In this document: positions 16,828 to 25,823 of the stretch, one piece after another | How the letters are laid out: each line of letters opens with the position of its first letter | Position numbering within the stretch: position 1 is the first letter of the stretch | Source: Citrobacter arsenatis | GTDB taxonomy: Bacteria > Pseudomonadota > Gammaproteobacteria > Enterobacterales > Enterobacteriaceae | Direction of reading: 5' to 3' | NCBI RefSeq assembly: GCF_004353845.1 | Contig: NZ_CP037864.1 | Coordinates: forward strand, 4,712,001-4,776,000 | DNA length: 64,000 nucleotides | Position numbers and translations under genes: made by a program | Notes under the pieces: model-generated | What the model saw: only the letters and a program-made list of their open reading frames with translations | Told to the model about the DNA's origin: nothing | Database searches by the model: none

Positions 16828-19800
16828 TCATTGCTGGCTTTCTTTACGCGGCTGACGCAGAACTTCGTTAATCTGCGGCTTATCGACCGGACCGGTGATG
16901 CGATAGCGCAGAATCGAAACTTTGCTCCATAGCGGTCCCAGAACTTTACTGGCGGCAAACACCGCCGCACCGACAATCGGGTTGACGGCAAACGCGGCGG
17001 CAACCCCTACGGTGGCAGAAATCTCTGGTGCGACAATAGCTTCCATATCCAGCTCACGGCGCACCAGGTTCACTGAACCTTTCATCGCAATGTCGGCTTC
17101 CAGGCCGTCCACCAGCGTATCATCGGTATGCATCACGCCATCTTTGATCCACGCCGTGCTGCGAATCGAGTCGAAATAGAAGCCTTCACTGAAGGTATCG
17201 CTAAAATCAAAGCGCAGTTTACGCAGCAACGCATCAAAACTCAGCAGGCGTAACAGCTGACCCGCATGACCGGTACTGAGTTCGGTAAGCTCACCTTTGC
17301 CCAACCGGGTACGTAAAATCCCATTCAGCGAGGCTACGTCCGGATCCCACGGCGGGCTACGCCAGTGCAAATCGTACTCCACGTTGAACGAAGAACCGCG
17401 AATCGGCGTTGATACGCCAAAGAAACCGGCCGCGGAGTCAATTTTACTGCCGCTCAGTTTACCCTTCAGCGACGTCCGCTCCTTGCCCGGCGTATTCACC
17501 CATACGCCGTCAGTGGTCAGTCTGGCAAAACCGGTATCCAACAAACCGTTATTCAAGGTGAGCGTATCGCCTTTAATCACCACATCGGCGTCAATGCGCC
17601 CGTATTTCTGTCCCCACATCCAGCACTCGGCACAGCGCAGCTGAAGGTCCGGCCAGCCACGGAAGCTGACCTTGTCGATGGCAGAAAACGGCGAGGCTGG
17701 CGTGCTATTCGGTGACGGTTTCGCCGCACTTGGGTTGTAATAAAGATACTTAATATTGGCCAACCACGGCGCATTGTTACGCATCGCCAGCGTGGCGTTA
17801 ATCTCACGGCCCTGCGCCTGCACGGAGGAGCCATTGCCCGCAGGTTCAGAGACGATACTCAAATTATTCCACTGCTGGCCGCCCAGGGATAACGATGGCG
17901 TACGTACTGTGATGCGCTGTGGGAAGTTGGCATTGGTGCCAACGTTATCCGCAGCGCCTTTCTGGAACAACGCCAGCCATTGCGCGCCATCCATCGGGGG
18001 AAGGTTAAGCTCAATGCCTTGCTGATCGGGTAACGCAGGCACGGTGCGGCTTTCCGACGTCCAGATTGCGCGGTCAAGCGTCAGTTTCTGACTCAGCAGC
18101 CAGCGGCTGTTAAAGTGATTCTTACTGCCAGCATTACCGGTCAGATCAAAGCTGCGCAGATTGCCGTTAGCCTTAACGTTCACCGGCAACGCCTCACCGG
18201 CCGCCTTATTCAGCGGAGCAGGTAAGTGACTACTTACATTCTTCAGGTCGCCCTTTAGCTCAATATCGTAGGTCGGCCCGGCATGATACGGAAGATCGAT
18301 ACCCACCTTGCCATTCCACGCCATGCTGCCGCTCAACGCCTCATTGACCTGAGCCGGCAAAATCCCCATGCGGGTTGGCTGCCAGTTCCCTTGCAGATTC
18401 ACGGCGACCTGGTAGGCCTTCGCCCCTTCGGTCGTGGAAAAGTCGACGTTCAGCGGCTGATTAAACCAGTTTGCCGTCATCGGCTCACTTTGCAGATCGC
18501 CGTTGATAAAGCTGAATTTACCGTTCAAATTCTTCAGCGTGCTGTCGAGCGGTTTAATAAACAAGCTGTTATTACGCAGGTTAACGTCGCCTTTGGCGGT
18601 AACCTGCGAGCCGTCCAGCGGAATATCAAGATGTAAGCGAGCATTCACATCGCCGTCAATTTGCAACTGCTCGAGCGTGGCGCCGAGAGAATCCTGTAAT
18701 GGCGTCTCATCAAAATAAGGTCCAACCGCCTTGCCCGGCCCGTTGATATCGGCATCAATCAGCAGTTTTTCTTTTGCATAGTCGGGGATGTTTGCCGTCA
18801 GATTACTGGCCTTCACGCCGCCCAGATTAACGCTATCCGTCTTCATCCACAGACCGTCGTTAATGAAGTTCAGTTCAATATTAAGATCGGTCAGCGCGGG
18901 CCAGTCGGGCTGGAAAGCAAACTTCGCATTACGAAGCGGCACCAGGACCTGAAACTGTCCTTCATTATGGAGATACGGGAACAGATGCGGATTGCCGCCA
19001 TACACCAGCGTAGCGTTATCCGCTTCGCCGCCCTGAATAGCGCCGCTGAGATAGTCAACCAGCTCTTTGCCCATCAGGTTTTCCGGGAAATAACGCCAGG
19101 CCTGAGAGCCATCGTTGGTGCTGATGCCAGCCAGAATACCCAACCATGGCTCATCACCGGCGGGCTGCAGATAGCGAAAACCGCCGCGCGCGCGTACCGC
19201 TTTCGCTTTAACATCGATGTTGCGCCCATCTAACTGAAAGCCTTTATCATTTTTCAGCCAGCTTAGCGTCGCCACGCCGTTCTCTATTTCCAACGGTGCG
19301 CGAAAAACGGTTTCATACGGCATTTTGGCGTGCTTCATGGAGGCGGTGAGCGCCCCATTTTCAACGCTGCCCGCAAGCGTACCGGAGAAGTGTTCTGCCC
19401 CTGGCAGCAGCTTCCACTGTTTCCAGGCCAGATCGGTCCACGAGGACTGGAAGCGGGTTTTTTCTGTCGCCTGTAAGGGAATATCCAGCGCCAGTACATC
19501 TATCTTGCCGCTCGGCTGCGTGGCTCGCCAGATATCCCCCAGCGCAGGCGATAGCCTGGATGCCATCGGACGCAGCCCTTCTAATCCGGCCAGATCCAAA
19601 TTGCTGGCGCGAATACGAAGCTCGTCGCTGCGTTTGTTATTCTCACCACCGACTTCCTGTTCAGGGATCCAGGCCAGCGTTAACGCCCCGCTCGGCCAGG
19701 GTTTATCATCCATGGTGATACGGGTATCAGGAATAGAGAATTGCCAGCCCGGTCCTTCATGGCTGATATGCGCCGTCAGATTATCGACGGAGAGCGTGTG

Positions 19801-20628
19801 TGTACGATTTTCGCCCAGCCAGCTTGCCCCGCCTTTTTTCAACCAGACATCGCCGCCGGAAACGACGCCTTTGCCGATCGTCATCCATGCTTCCAGGCTA
19901 AAACGCGCGGTTTGCAGCGCGACATTATCCTGCATCCATTTACCCAGCCACGGCTTGAGGTCAATATCGTCAGCCTGCAGCCAGACCCGACCACTGTTCA
20001 ACAGCCCGTTATCATCACGCAGATCCATACGTACTTGCATAACACCGTGCTGCCCGGTCAGACTGGAGAGACTGACCTGGCCCTCGGCGCGATGCCGATT
20101 TTTACCGTTCAGCCAGGTAAGCTGTGGGATCGCCAGTTCTGCTCGCTGGCCTGAGAGGGTTAAAAAGCTAATCTGGCTGTCGCGTAGATCGAAATGATCG
20201 AACTGGCGCAGGAAAAGATCGCTAAGATGCCCGGCTTCAATTCCATCACCGCTTTCACTGCGCTGGATGGGGGTATTGATGCGCAACTGCAATTGCCAGA
20301 AGGTGAGATCGCGAAACTGCCAGCGCATGTGCAGCAAGCTTTGCCAGACATCCAGCGCTAACGTGACGCGCTTTACCGAAAACTCGCCACCGTCTTTCAG
20401 TTGCGCATGGATATCGCGCGCTTCAAGCGTAGGACCGAAATTTTGCCAGTTCGCGGAAAGCTGGCTGGCGGAAACAGGGAGACCAGTGGCGGATTCAATC
20501 TTGCCCAGGATGGCCGGACGCCAGTTATCAAGATGAGGTAGCGCAAGGCGCAGTCCACTGACCAGCAGCGCTGCGATGACAACGAATGCGGCTCCAGTGA
20601 GCAGTAATATCCCCGGCAATCGCCTCAC
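16828..20628 (-). CDS. yhdP: AsmA-like inner-to-outer membrane phospholipid transport protein YhdP
   Basis: One of three redundant AsmA-like bridge proteins (with TamB and YdbH) that move phospholipid to the outer membrane. It is 1266 residues from a GTG start giving RRLPGILLL, with an N-terminal membrane anchor (about 4-26) and long beta-rich repeats of the DUF3971/AsmA type to the C-terminus. The GTG is preceded by AAGGAGAG at 4-base spacing. A longer frame reaches upstream, but its extra codons run into a REP element, which rules them out. Confidence 0.95.
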   Translation of the reverse strand: MRRLPGILLLTGAAFVVIAALLVSGLRLALPHLDNWRPAILGKIESATGLPVSASQLSANWQNFGPTLEARDIHAQLKDGGEFSVKRVTLALDVWQSLLHMRWQFRDLTFWQLQLRINTPIQRSESGDGIEAGHLSDLFLRQFDHFDLRDSQISFLTLSGQRAELAIPQLTWLNGKNRHRAEGQVSLSSLTGQHGVMQVRMDLRDDNGLLNSGRVWLQADDIDLKPWLGKWMQDNVALQTARFSLEAWMTIGKGVVSGGDVWLKKGGASWLGENRTHTLSVDNLTAHISHEGPGWQFSIPDTRITMDDKPWPSGALTLAWIPEQEVGGENNKRSDELRIRASNLDLAGLEGLRPMASRLSPALGDIWRATQPSGKIDVLALDIPLQATEKTRFQSSWTDLAWKQWKLLPGAEHFSGTLAGSVENGALTASMKHAKMPYETVFRAPLEIENGVATLSWLKNDKGFQLDGRNIDVKAKAVRARGGFRYLQPAGDEPWLGILAGISTNDGSQAWRYFPENLMGKELVDYLSGAIQGGEADNATLVYGGNPHLFPYLHNEGQFQVLVPLRNAKFAFQPDWPALTDLNIELNFINDGLWMKTDSVNLGGVKASNLTANIPDYAKEKLLIDADINGPGKAVGPYFDETPLQDSLGATLEQLQIDGDVNARLHLDIPLDGSQVTAKGDVNLRNNSLFIKPLDSTLKNLNGKFSFINGDLQSEPMTANWFNQPLNVDFSTTEGAKAYQVAVNLQGNWQPTRMGILPAQVNEALSGSMAWNGKVGIDLPYHAGPTYDIELKGDLKNVSSHLPAPLNKAAGEALPVNVKANGNLRSFDLTGNAGSKNHFNSRWLLSQKLTLDRAIWTSESRTVPALPDQQGIELNLPPMDGAQWLALFQKGAADNVGTNANFPQRITVRTPSLSLGGQQWNNLSIVSEPAGNGSSVQAQGREINATLAMRNNAPWLANIKYLYYNPSAAKPSPNSTPASPFSAIDKVSFRGWPDLQLRCAECWMWGQKYGRIDADVVIKGDTLTLNNGLLDTGFARLTTDGVWVNTPGKERTSLKGKLSGSKIDSAAGFFGVSTPIRGSSFNVEYDLHWRSPPWDPDVASLNGILRTRLGKGELTELSTGHAGQLLRLLSFDALLRKLRFDFSDTFSEGFYFDSIRSTAWIKDGVMHTDDTLVDGLEADIAMKGSVNLVRRELDMEAIVAPEISATVGVAAAFAVNPIVGAAVFAASKVLGPLWSKVSILRYRITGPVDKPQINEVLRQPRKESQQ

Positions 20629-20679
20629 GCGCCTCTCCTTGTCTGCAAAAAAATGTGACTCACACCCCTGAGTGAATAT

Positions 20680-20715
20680 TGCCGGACGATGGTGCTTGCG
20701 CCTTATCCGGCCTAC
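20680..20715. repeat. REP element between yhdP and rng
   Basis: Single unit TGCCGGACGATGGTGCTTGCG followed by CCTTATCCGGCCTAC, an imperfect palindrome typical of enteric REP sequences. Confidence 0.8.
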
Positions 20716-20738
20716 ATGCGCGGGTGCCACTACATGAT

Positions 20739-22208
20739 TTACATCATTACCACGTCGAACTGCTCCTGGTTATACAGCGGTTCGATTTGAACTTTGACCT
20801 GCTTGCCGACAAAAATTTCGACTTCTGCCAGCGCATGTGACTCTTCACCTTTCAGAGTTTCAGCCACTGCCGGAGATGCGTAAACCAGGAAACGATCGGA
20901 GTCATATGCATGGTGTACCCGCACGATTTCGCGCATGATTTCATAGCATACGGTTTCCACCGTTTTCACCGTACCGCGACCATGGCAGGTCGGACACTCG
21001 TTGCACAGCACATGCTCCACGCTTTCACGCGTGCGTTTACGCGTCATCTCCACCAGGCCCAGCTGTGAAAAACCGTTGATGCTGGTTTTTACGCGATCCT
21101 TGCTCAGAGCCTGCTCCAGAGAGTGCAGCACCCGGCGACGGTGGTCTTCATTATTCATGTCGATAAAATCGATAATGATAATGCCGCCGAGGTTACGCAG
21201 ACGCAGTTGACGAGCAATGGCCTGCGTTGCTTCAATATTAGTATTAAAGATAGTGTCGTCGAGATTACGATGTCCAACAAACGCGCCGGTGTTGATATCG
21301 ACGGTGGTCATCGCTTCGGTTTGATCGATGATCAGATAGCCGCCGGACTTCAGCTCTACCTTGCGTTCCAGCGCACGCTGGATTTCATTCTCAACGTCAA
21401 AGAGATCAAAAATGGGCTGGCGTCCGCTGTAATGTTCCAGCTTGCTGGTCATCTCGGGGATATATTCCGCCGTAAATTCCAGTAACGCTTCATAGGTCAG
21501 ACGGGAGTCGACGCGGATCCGGTCAAGCTGCGCATCGGCAAAATCACGCAGCACGCGCTGCGCTAACGCCAGTTCACCGTACATTTGATAGCGCGTTTGC
21601 GGGCGCTTTTTACGCTCCATGACTTTCGTCCAGACACGCTTCAGGTAGGCAGCATCCGAGGCCAGGTCCTCTTCACAGACGCCTTCCGCCGCCGTACGAA
21701 TGATGAATCCGCCCTGCTCATCGCAGTAATCCGCTACCACCTTTTTCAGGCGTTCGCGTTCGGTTTCGCTTTCAATACGTTGGGAAACGCCAACGTGCGA
21801 AGCCCCCGGCATAAACACGAGATAACGAGAAGGAAGCGTGATGTCCGTCGTCAGGCGTGCGCCTTTAGTACCTAACGGATCTTTTACCACCTGCACCATC
21901 AGATCCTGACCCTGGCGCACCAGCTCAGAAATATCGCGCACGGTGAACTGTTTTTGTTCTTCACCCGCTACGCATTCGGTGTGGGGCATAATGTCTGAAG
22001 CGTGGAGAAATGCGGCTTTATCCAGTCCAATATCTACAAAAGCCGCCTGCATACCCGGAAGTACACGACTTACACGACCTTTGTAGATATTGCCTACGAT
22101 TCCGCGTCGCGCCTCACGTTCAATATGAATTTCCTGCAGAATACCGCCATCAATGTAAGCCACCCGAGTTTCCGATGGCGTTACGTTTACCAACAATTCA
22201 GCCGTCAT
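20739..22208 (-). CDS. rng: Ribonuclease G
   Basis: An RNase E-type endoribonuclease that matures the 5' end of 16S rRNA and degrades some mRNAs. 489 residues from MTAELLVNVTPSETR. An S1 domain (about 35-125) precedes the catalytic DNase I-like domain with TTVDINTGAF and IIIDFIDMNN carrying the metal-binding aspartates; the zinc-link CNECPTCHGRGT follows near residue 405. The start overlaps the end of yhdE by 11 bases, implying co-transcription and coupled translation. Confidence 0.97.
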   Translation of the reverse strand: MTAELLVNVTPSETRVAYIDGGILQEIHIEREARRGIVGNIYKGRVSRVLPGMQAAFVDIGLDKAAFLHASDIMPHTECVAGEEQKQFTVRDISELVRQGQDLMVQVVKDPLGTKGARLTTDITLPSRYLVFMPGASHVGVSQRIESETERERLKKVVADYCDEQGGFIIRTAAEGVCEEDLASDAAYLKRVWTKVMERKKRPQTRYQMYGELALAQRVLRDFADAQLDRIRVDSRLTYEALLEFTAEYIPEMTSKLEHYSGRQPIFDLFDVENEIQRALERKVELKSGGYLIIDQTEAMTTVDINTGAFVGHRNLDDTIFNTNIEATQAIARQLRLRNLGGIIIIDFIDMNNEDHRRRVLHSLEQALSKDRVKTSINGFSQLGLVEMTRKRTRESVEHVLCNECPTCHGRGTVKTVETVCYEIMREIVRVHHAYDSDRFLVYASPAVAETLKGEESHALAEVEIFVGKQVKVQIEPLYNQEQFDVVMM

Positions 22209-22791
22209 GTTTATCCCTTTTCTCACGCAGTGCGTTAAAATTGGTCAGCAACTCATACGTTTCTACCAGCGGTAAGCCGACTACGGCGTGATAGCTGCCA
22301 TTTATCTTCCTGACAAAACAGCCACCCAACCCTTGAATACCGTATGCACCTGCTTTATCCATTGGTTCACCGCTGGCAACATAGCCCGCGATGTCCTCAT
22401 CGGTTAGTGCCCTGAACGTCACTTCCGTCACCACCAGACAGTCCAGACTGTGCTGGCAGTCGGCCAATGCCACGGCGGTCATGACCTGATGCGTTTTGCC
22501 CGACAGTTTGCGCAGCATGGCTGCGGCATGGGCGGCGTCGTGTGGTTTTTCCAGCACTTCACCGTTAAGGATAACAATGGTATCCGCGCCCAATACCGGC
22601 AAATCACGCTGTACCAACGCCACGCCAGCCTGCGCTTTCTCACGCGCCAGACGCGAAACGTACTGCTGGGCGCTTTCACCTTCGCCACGATTTTCTTCAA
22701 TTCCCGTAACGATACGTTCGAAAGAAACACCCAGTTGAGTCAACAACGCCTGGCGGCGAGGCGATCCGGACGCCAGATATAAAGAAGTCAT
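22198..22791 (-). CDS. yhdE: Maf-type dTTP/UTP pyrophosphatase YhdE
   Basis: A nucleotide house-cleaning enzyme that hydrolyses dTTP, UTP and modified pyrimidine triphosphates. 197 residues from MTSLYLASGSPRRQALL, which holds the family motif SGSPRR; the catalytic Asp lies in VLGADTIVI. The longer frame adds MGFA without homology. Its 3' end overlaps rng. Confidence 0.94.
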   Translation of the reverse strand: MTSLYLASGSPRRQALLTQLGVSFERIVTGIEENRGEGESAQQYVSRLAREKAQAGVALVQRDLPVLGADTIVILNGEVLEKPHDAAHAAAMLRKLSGKTHQVMTAVALADCQHSLDCLVVTEVTFRALTDEDIAGYVASGEPMDKAGAYGIQGLGGCFVRKINGSYHAVVGLPLVETYELLTNFNALREKRDKHDG

Positions 22792-22811
22792 AGCAAATCC
22801 CAAGCCTGTTA

Positions 22812-22891
22812 TGCCGGATGGCGGCGCAAGCGCCTTATCCGGCCTACAACAGCACTATCCGTAGGCCTGATAAGCGCAGCGCCATCAGGCA
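22812..22891. repeat. BIME between mreD and yhdE
   Basis: TGCCGGATGGCGGCGCAAGCGCCTTATCCGGCCTAC followed by an inverted unit GTAGGCCTGATAAGCGCAGCGCCATCAGGCA. All genes here run right to left, so this BIME would be within the mre-rng transcript and may limit read-through or 3' decay. Confidence 0.85.
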
Positions 22892-22897
22892 TTTTCA

Positions 22898-23386
22898 TTA
22901 TTGCACAGCAAACTGCTGGCGCACTTTACGCATCAGTAAGAATAGCCATGGCCAAAGCACACCATTCACTACACTACTCCAGAACACTTCGGGTCTGAAA
23001 GAGACATTGATCACTAAAAACTCGGCCCAGAAAACAATAATATCCACGACCAGTGATAACAACATGACCACCAGCGCCTGTTGCCAGAGCGCGAGATTGC
23101 GGAATAGCTGGAATTTCAGCGCGACCAGATAAGCAATGATACTCATCGACAATGCGCGCACGCCAAGCGTGGAACCGCTGATGAGATCCAGTATGGCACC
23201 CACCACAAACCCTGTGCCCACATTTACGCGATGCGGCAGCGCCAGGATCCAGTACAACAAGATGAGCAACACCCAGTTTGGCCGGAAAACAAGAATGTCG
23301 TCCGGCCACGGCATGACCTGCAGCAACAGTGCAATAAGGAACGAGAGCCAAATCACCCATCGTCCCTGGCTACGATAGCTTGCCAC
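22898..23386 (-). CDS. mreD: Rod shape-determining protein MreD
   Basis: A polytopic inner-membrane part of the elongasome. The 162 residues form about five to six membrane helices, beginning MASYRSQGRWVIWLSF. Its start abuts the mreC stop with no gap. Loss in E. coli gives round cells. Confidence 0.95.
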   Translation of the reverse strand: MASYRSQGRWVIWLSFLIALLLQVMPWPDDILVFRPNWVLLILLYWILALPHRVNVGTGFVVGAILDLISGSTLGVRALSMSIIAYLVALKFQLFRNLALWQQALVVMLLSLVVDIIVFWAEFLVINVSFRPEVFWSSVVNGVLWPWLFLLMRKVRQQFAVQ

Positions 23387-24409
23387 TTACTGTCCTCCCG
23401 GCTTACGCGGAGCAGATTGTGGCGGCGTAGTATCTGCAGGCGCAGGAGTCACACCTGTTGCGGGAGCTGGCACTGGCGCTGGCGGCCCCATGGCATCTGG
23501 CGCAGGCAGCACCTGCGGCATCATTTGCATCAGACGTTCATTGGCAACGCGGTGCACTTCTTCCGGTGTCATCGGATTTGCGCCATTACGATCGGCGCCC
23601 CACAACAGTAACAGATAACGCAGACGCTGCAGACCCGCGGTCGGGCGAGCCTGAATCACGGTATAAGCGCGCTGAGTGTCCAGCTTAACGGAAGAAACAA
23701 CAGCAACCGGATACCCCTCAGGAAAACGGCCACCCAGGCCCGAGGTAACCAGCACATCGCCAACGCGAATGTCGGTATTGGCCGGCAGGTGTTCGAGCTG
23801 AAGATCGTCGGTGCAACCGTTACCCGCGGCGATTACGCGAATATCGTTACGCAGTACCTGAATAGGCAACGCATGCGTTGCATCGCAAATCAGCAGCACG
23901 CGGCTGGTCAGTTTAGCCACCGCAACGACCTGACCAACTACGCCTTTGTCGCTAATAACCGGCTGACCTTCATAGACGCCGTTAACGCTTCCTTTGTCGA
24001 TCACTACCTGATCGCTGTAAGGGTCATTAACCGTTGAGATGACCTGCGTCACCATCTTTTGTTCGTCCTGACGCAGCGGCGACCCCAGCAGCTCGCGCAA
24101 ACGCGCGTTCTCCTGTTTATATTGCCCCAGCATCAGCAGCTCGCTGTTTTTCAGCAGCAGTTCCTGACGCAACGCCCGGTTTTCAAGTTCGAGTTGGTCA
24201 CGTGAAGCCAGCGTTTGCGAAACGCCATCGAGTAATTCACGGGGACCATTTGAGATAAAGTAGAAAGGACTGACGGCGGTATCCATGTACGTTCGGATTT
24301 GACTAAACGTACCCAGGCGGCTGTCGGCAATAATAACGCCGAGCGCCACCAGCACCGCCAGAATAAGGCGAATCTGTAGCGACGGGCCACGGCTAAAAAT
24401 TGGCTTCAT
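23387..24409 (-). CDS. mreC: Cell shape-determining protein MreC
   Basis: Bitopic elongasome protein that binds PBP2 and MreB. 340 residues: short cytoplasmic basic N-terminus MKPIFSRGPSLQIR, membrane helix about 12-30, coiled coil about 65-110, then the periplasmic beta-sandwich domains. The last 40 residues are a Pro/Ala-rich disordered tail. The E. coli protein, as I recall, is about 27 residues longer, mostly in this tail. Confidence 0.95.
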   Translation of the reverse strand: MKPIFSRGPSLQIRLILAVLVALGVIIADSRLGTFSQIRTYMDTAVSPFYFISNGPRELLDGVSQTLASRDQLELENRALRQELLLKNSELLMLGQYKQENARLRELLGSPLRQDEQKMVTQVISTVNDPYSDQVVIDKGSVNGVYEGQPVISDKGVVGQVVAVAKLTSRVLLICDATHALPIQVLRNDIRVIAAGNGCTDDLQLEHLPANTDIRVGDVLVTSGLGGRFPEGYPVAVVSSVKLDTQRAYTVIQARPTAGLQRLRYLLLLWGADRNGANPMTPEEVHRVANERLMQMMPQVLPAPDAMGPPAPVPAPATGVTPAPADTTPPQSAPRKPGGQ

Positions 24410-24473
24410 AGTCTATGCGTATTCTCGTATCAGAGCGGAAGGGTAACCCGCTGGCTACCCTACCTGCATCCGA

Positions 24474-25517
24474 TTACTCTTCGCTGAACAGGTCGCCGCC
24501 GTGCATATCGATCATTTCCAGTGCCTTGCCGCCACCACGCGCCACGCAGGTTAGCGGATCTTCAGCAACAACAACTGGAATACCGGTTTCTTCCATTAAC
24601 AGACGGTCAAGGTTACGCAGCAGCGCACCGCCACCGGTCAGTACCATGCCGCGTTCGGAGATGTCAGACGCCAGCTCTGGCGGGCACTGTTCCAGTGCAA
24701 CCATTACCGCGCTCACGATACCGGTCAGCGGTTCCTGCAGCGCTTCCAGAATCTCGTTGGAGTTCAGGGTAAAGCCGCGCGGAACACCTTCTGCCAGGTT
24801 ACGACCGCGAACTTCAATTTCGCGCACTTCGTCGCCCGGATAAGCGGAACCGATCTCGTGTTTGATACGTTCTGCGGTAGCTTCACCGATCAGAGAGCCG
24901 TAGTTACGACGTACATAATTAATGATCGCTTCGTCGAAGCGGTCGCCGCCAATACGTACAGAAGAGGAGTAAACCACACCGTTCAGGGAGATAACGGCAA
25001 CTTCAGTGGTACCACCACCGATATCCACAACCATAGAACCGGTTGCTTCAGAAACGGGCAGACCCGCACCGATCGCAGCCGCCATCGGCTCTTCAATCAG
25101 GAAGACTTCACGGGCGCCTGCGCCCTGAGCGGACTCACGGATCGCACGGCGTTCAACCTGAGTTGCTCCAACCGGTACACACACCAGTACGCGCGGGCTT
25201 GGGCGCATGAAGCTATTGCTGTGCACTTGTTTGATAAAGTGCTGGAGCATTTTTTCAGTCACGAAGAAGTCAGCGATAACGCCGTCTTTCATTGGGCGAA
25301 TTGCAGCGATATTGCCCGGCGTACGACCCAGCATCTGCTTCGCATCATGACCTACTGCAGCCACGCTTTTCGGCGAACCGGCACGATCCTGACGAATGGC
25401 CACAACAGAAGGCTCATTCAATACGATGCCTTGTCCTTTTACATAAATAAGGGTATTCGCGGTACCCAGGTCAATGGACAGGTCATTGGAAAACATGCCA
25501 CGAAATTTTTTCAACAT
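24474..25517 (-). CDS. mreB: Actin-like cell shape protein MreB
   Basis: Forms membrane-bound filaments that direct lateral wall synthesis. 347 residues from [19 protein letters not shown]; the amphipathic N-terminus and the ATP-binding motifs [23 protein letters not shown] and [12 protein letters not shown] are all present. A longer frame adds 25 residues with no homology. First gene of mreBCD. Confidence 0.98.
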
Positions 25518-25823
25518 ACTAAGGGATAATCCTGAAAGCTGGGGCGGAAAACAAAATCCGCTTACTTTACCAACCACACGCAGCAGCGACAAGGCGCAAA
25601 AATCATCTGCTACGGTGAAAATTAGTGCAGTTCGTTTCCTTTGTTACAAAACCGGCCTGAGTCCATCAGGGCTGAATAAATCAGCAGCACTCCTCGCTTT
25701 TGTTTGCAACCTGTCAAAGGTCATTCACCTGCATGTTTGCTGTTACAACCCGGCGAGCAGACAAGCACACCCCCAGAAGGCACAGCGCGCGTTATTCTAC
25801 GTGAAAACGAATTAAACGGCAGG
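25518..25823. other. mreB promoter region and csrD-mreB gap (306 bp, no gene)
   Basis: Upstream sequence of mreB, lying before its start and after the csrD 3' end on the minus strand. It must hold the mre promoters. I see no clear terminator hairpin and no convincing coding frame; a plus-strand open frame here has no ribosome binding site. Confidence 0.5.

Noticed and set aside
25474..25815. 113-codon plus-strand frame upstream of mreB
   Set aside because: It lies over the mreB start and promoter region on the opposite strand, with no ribosome binding site or homology.
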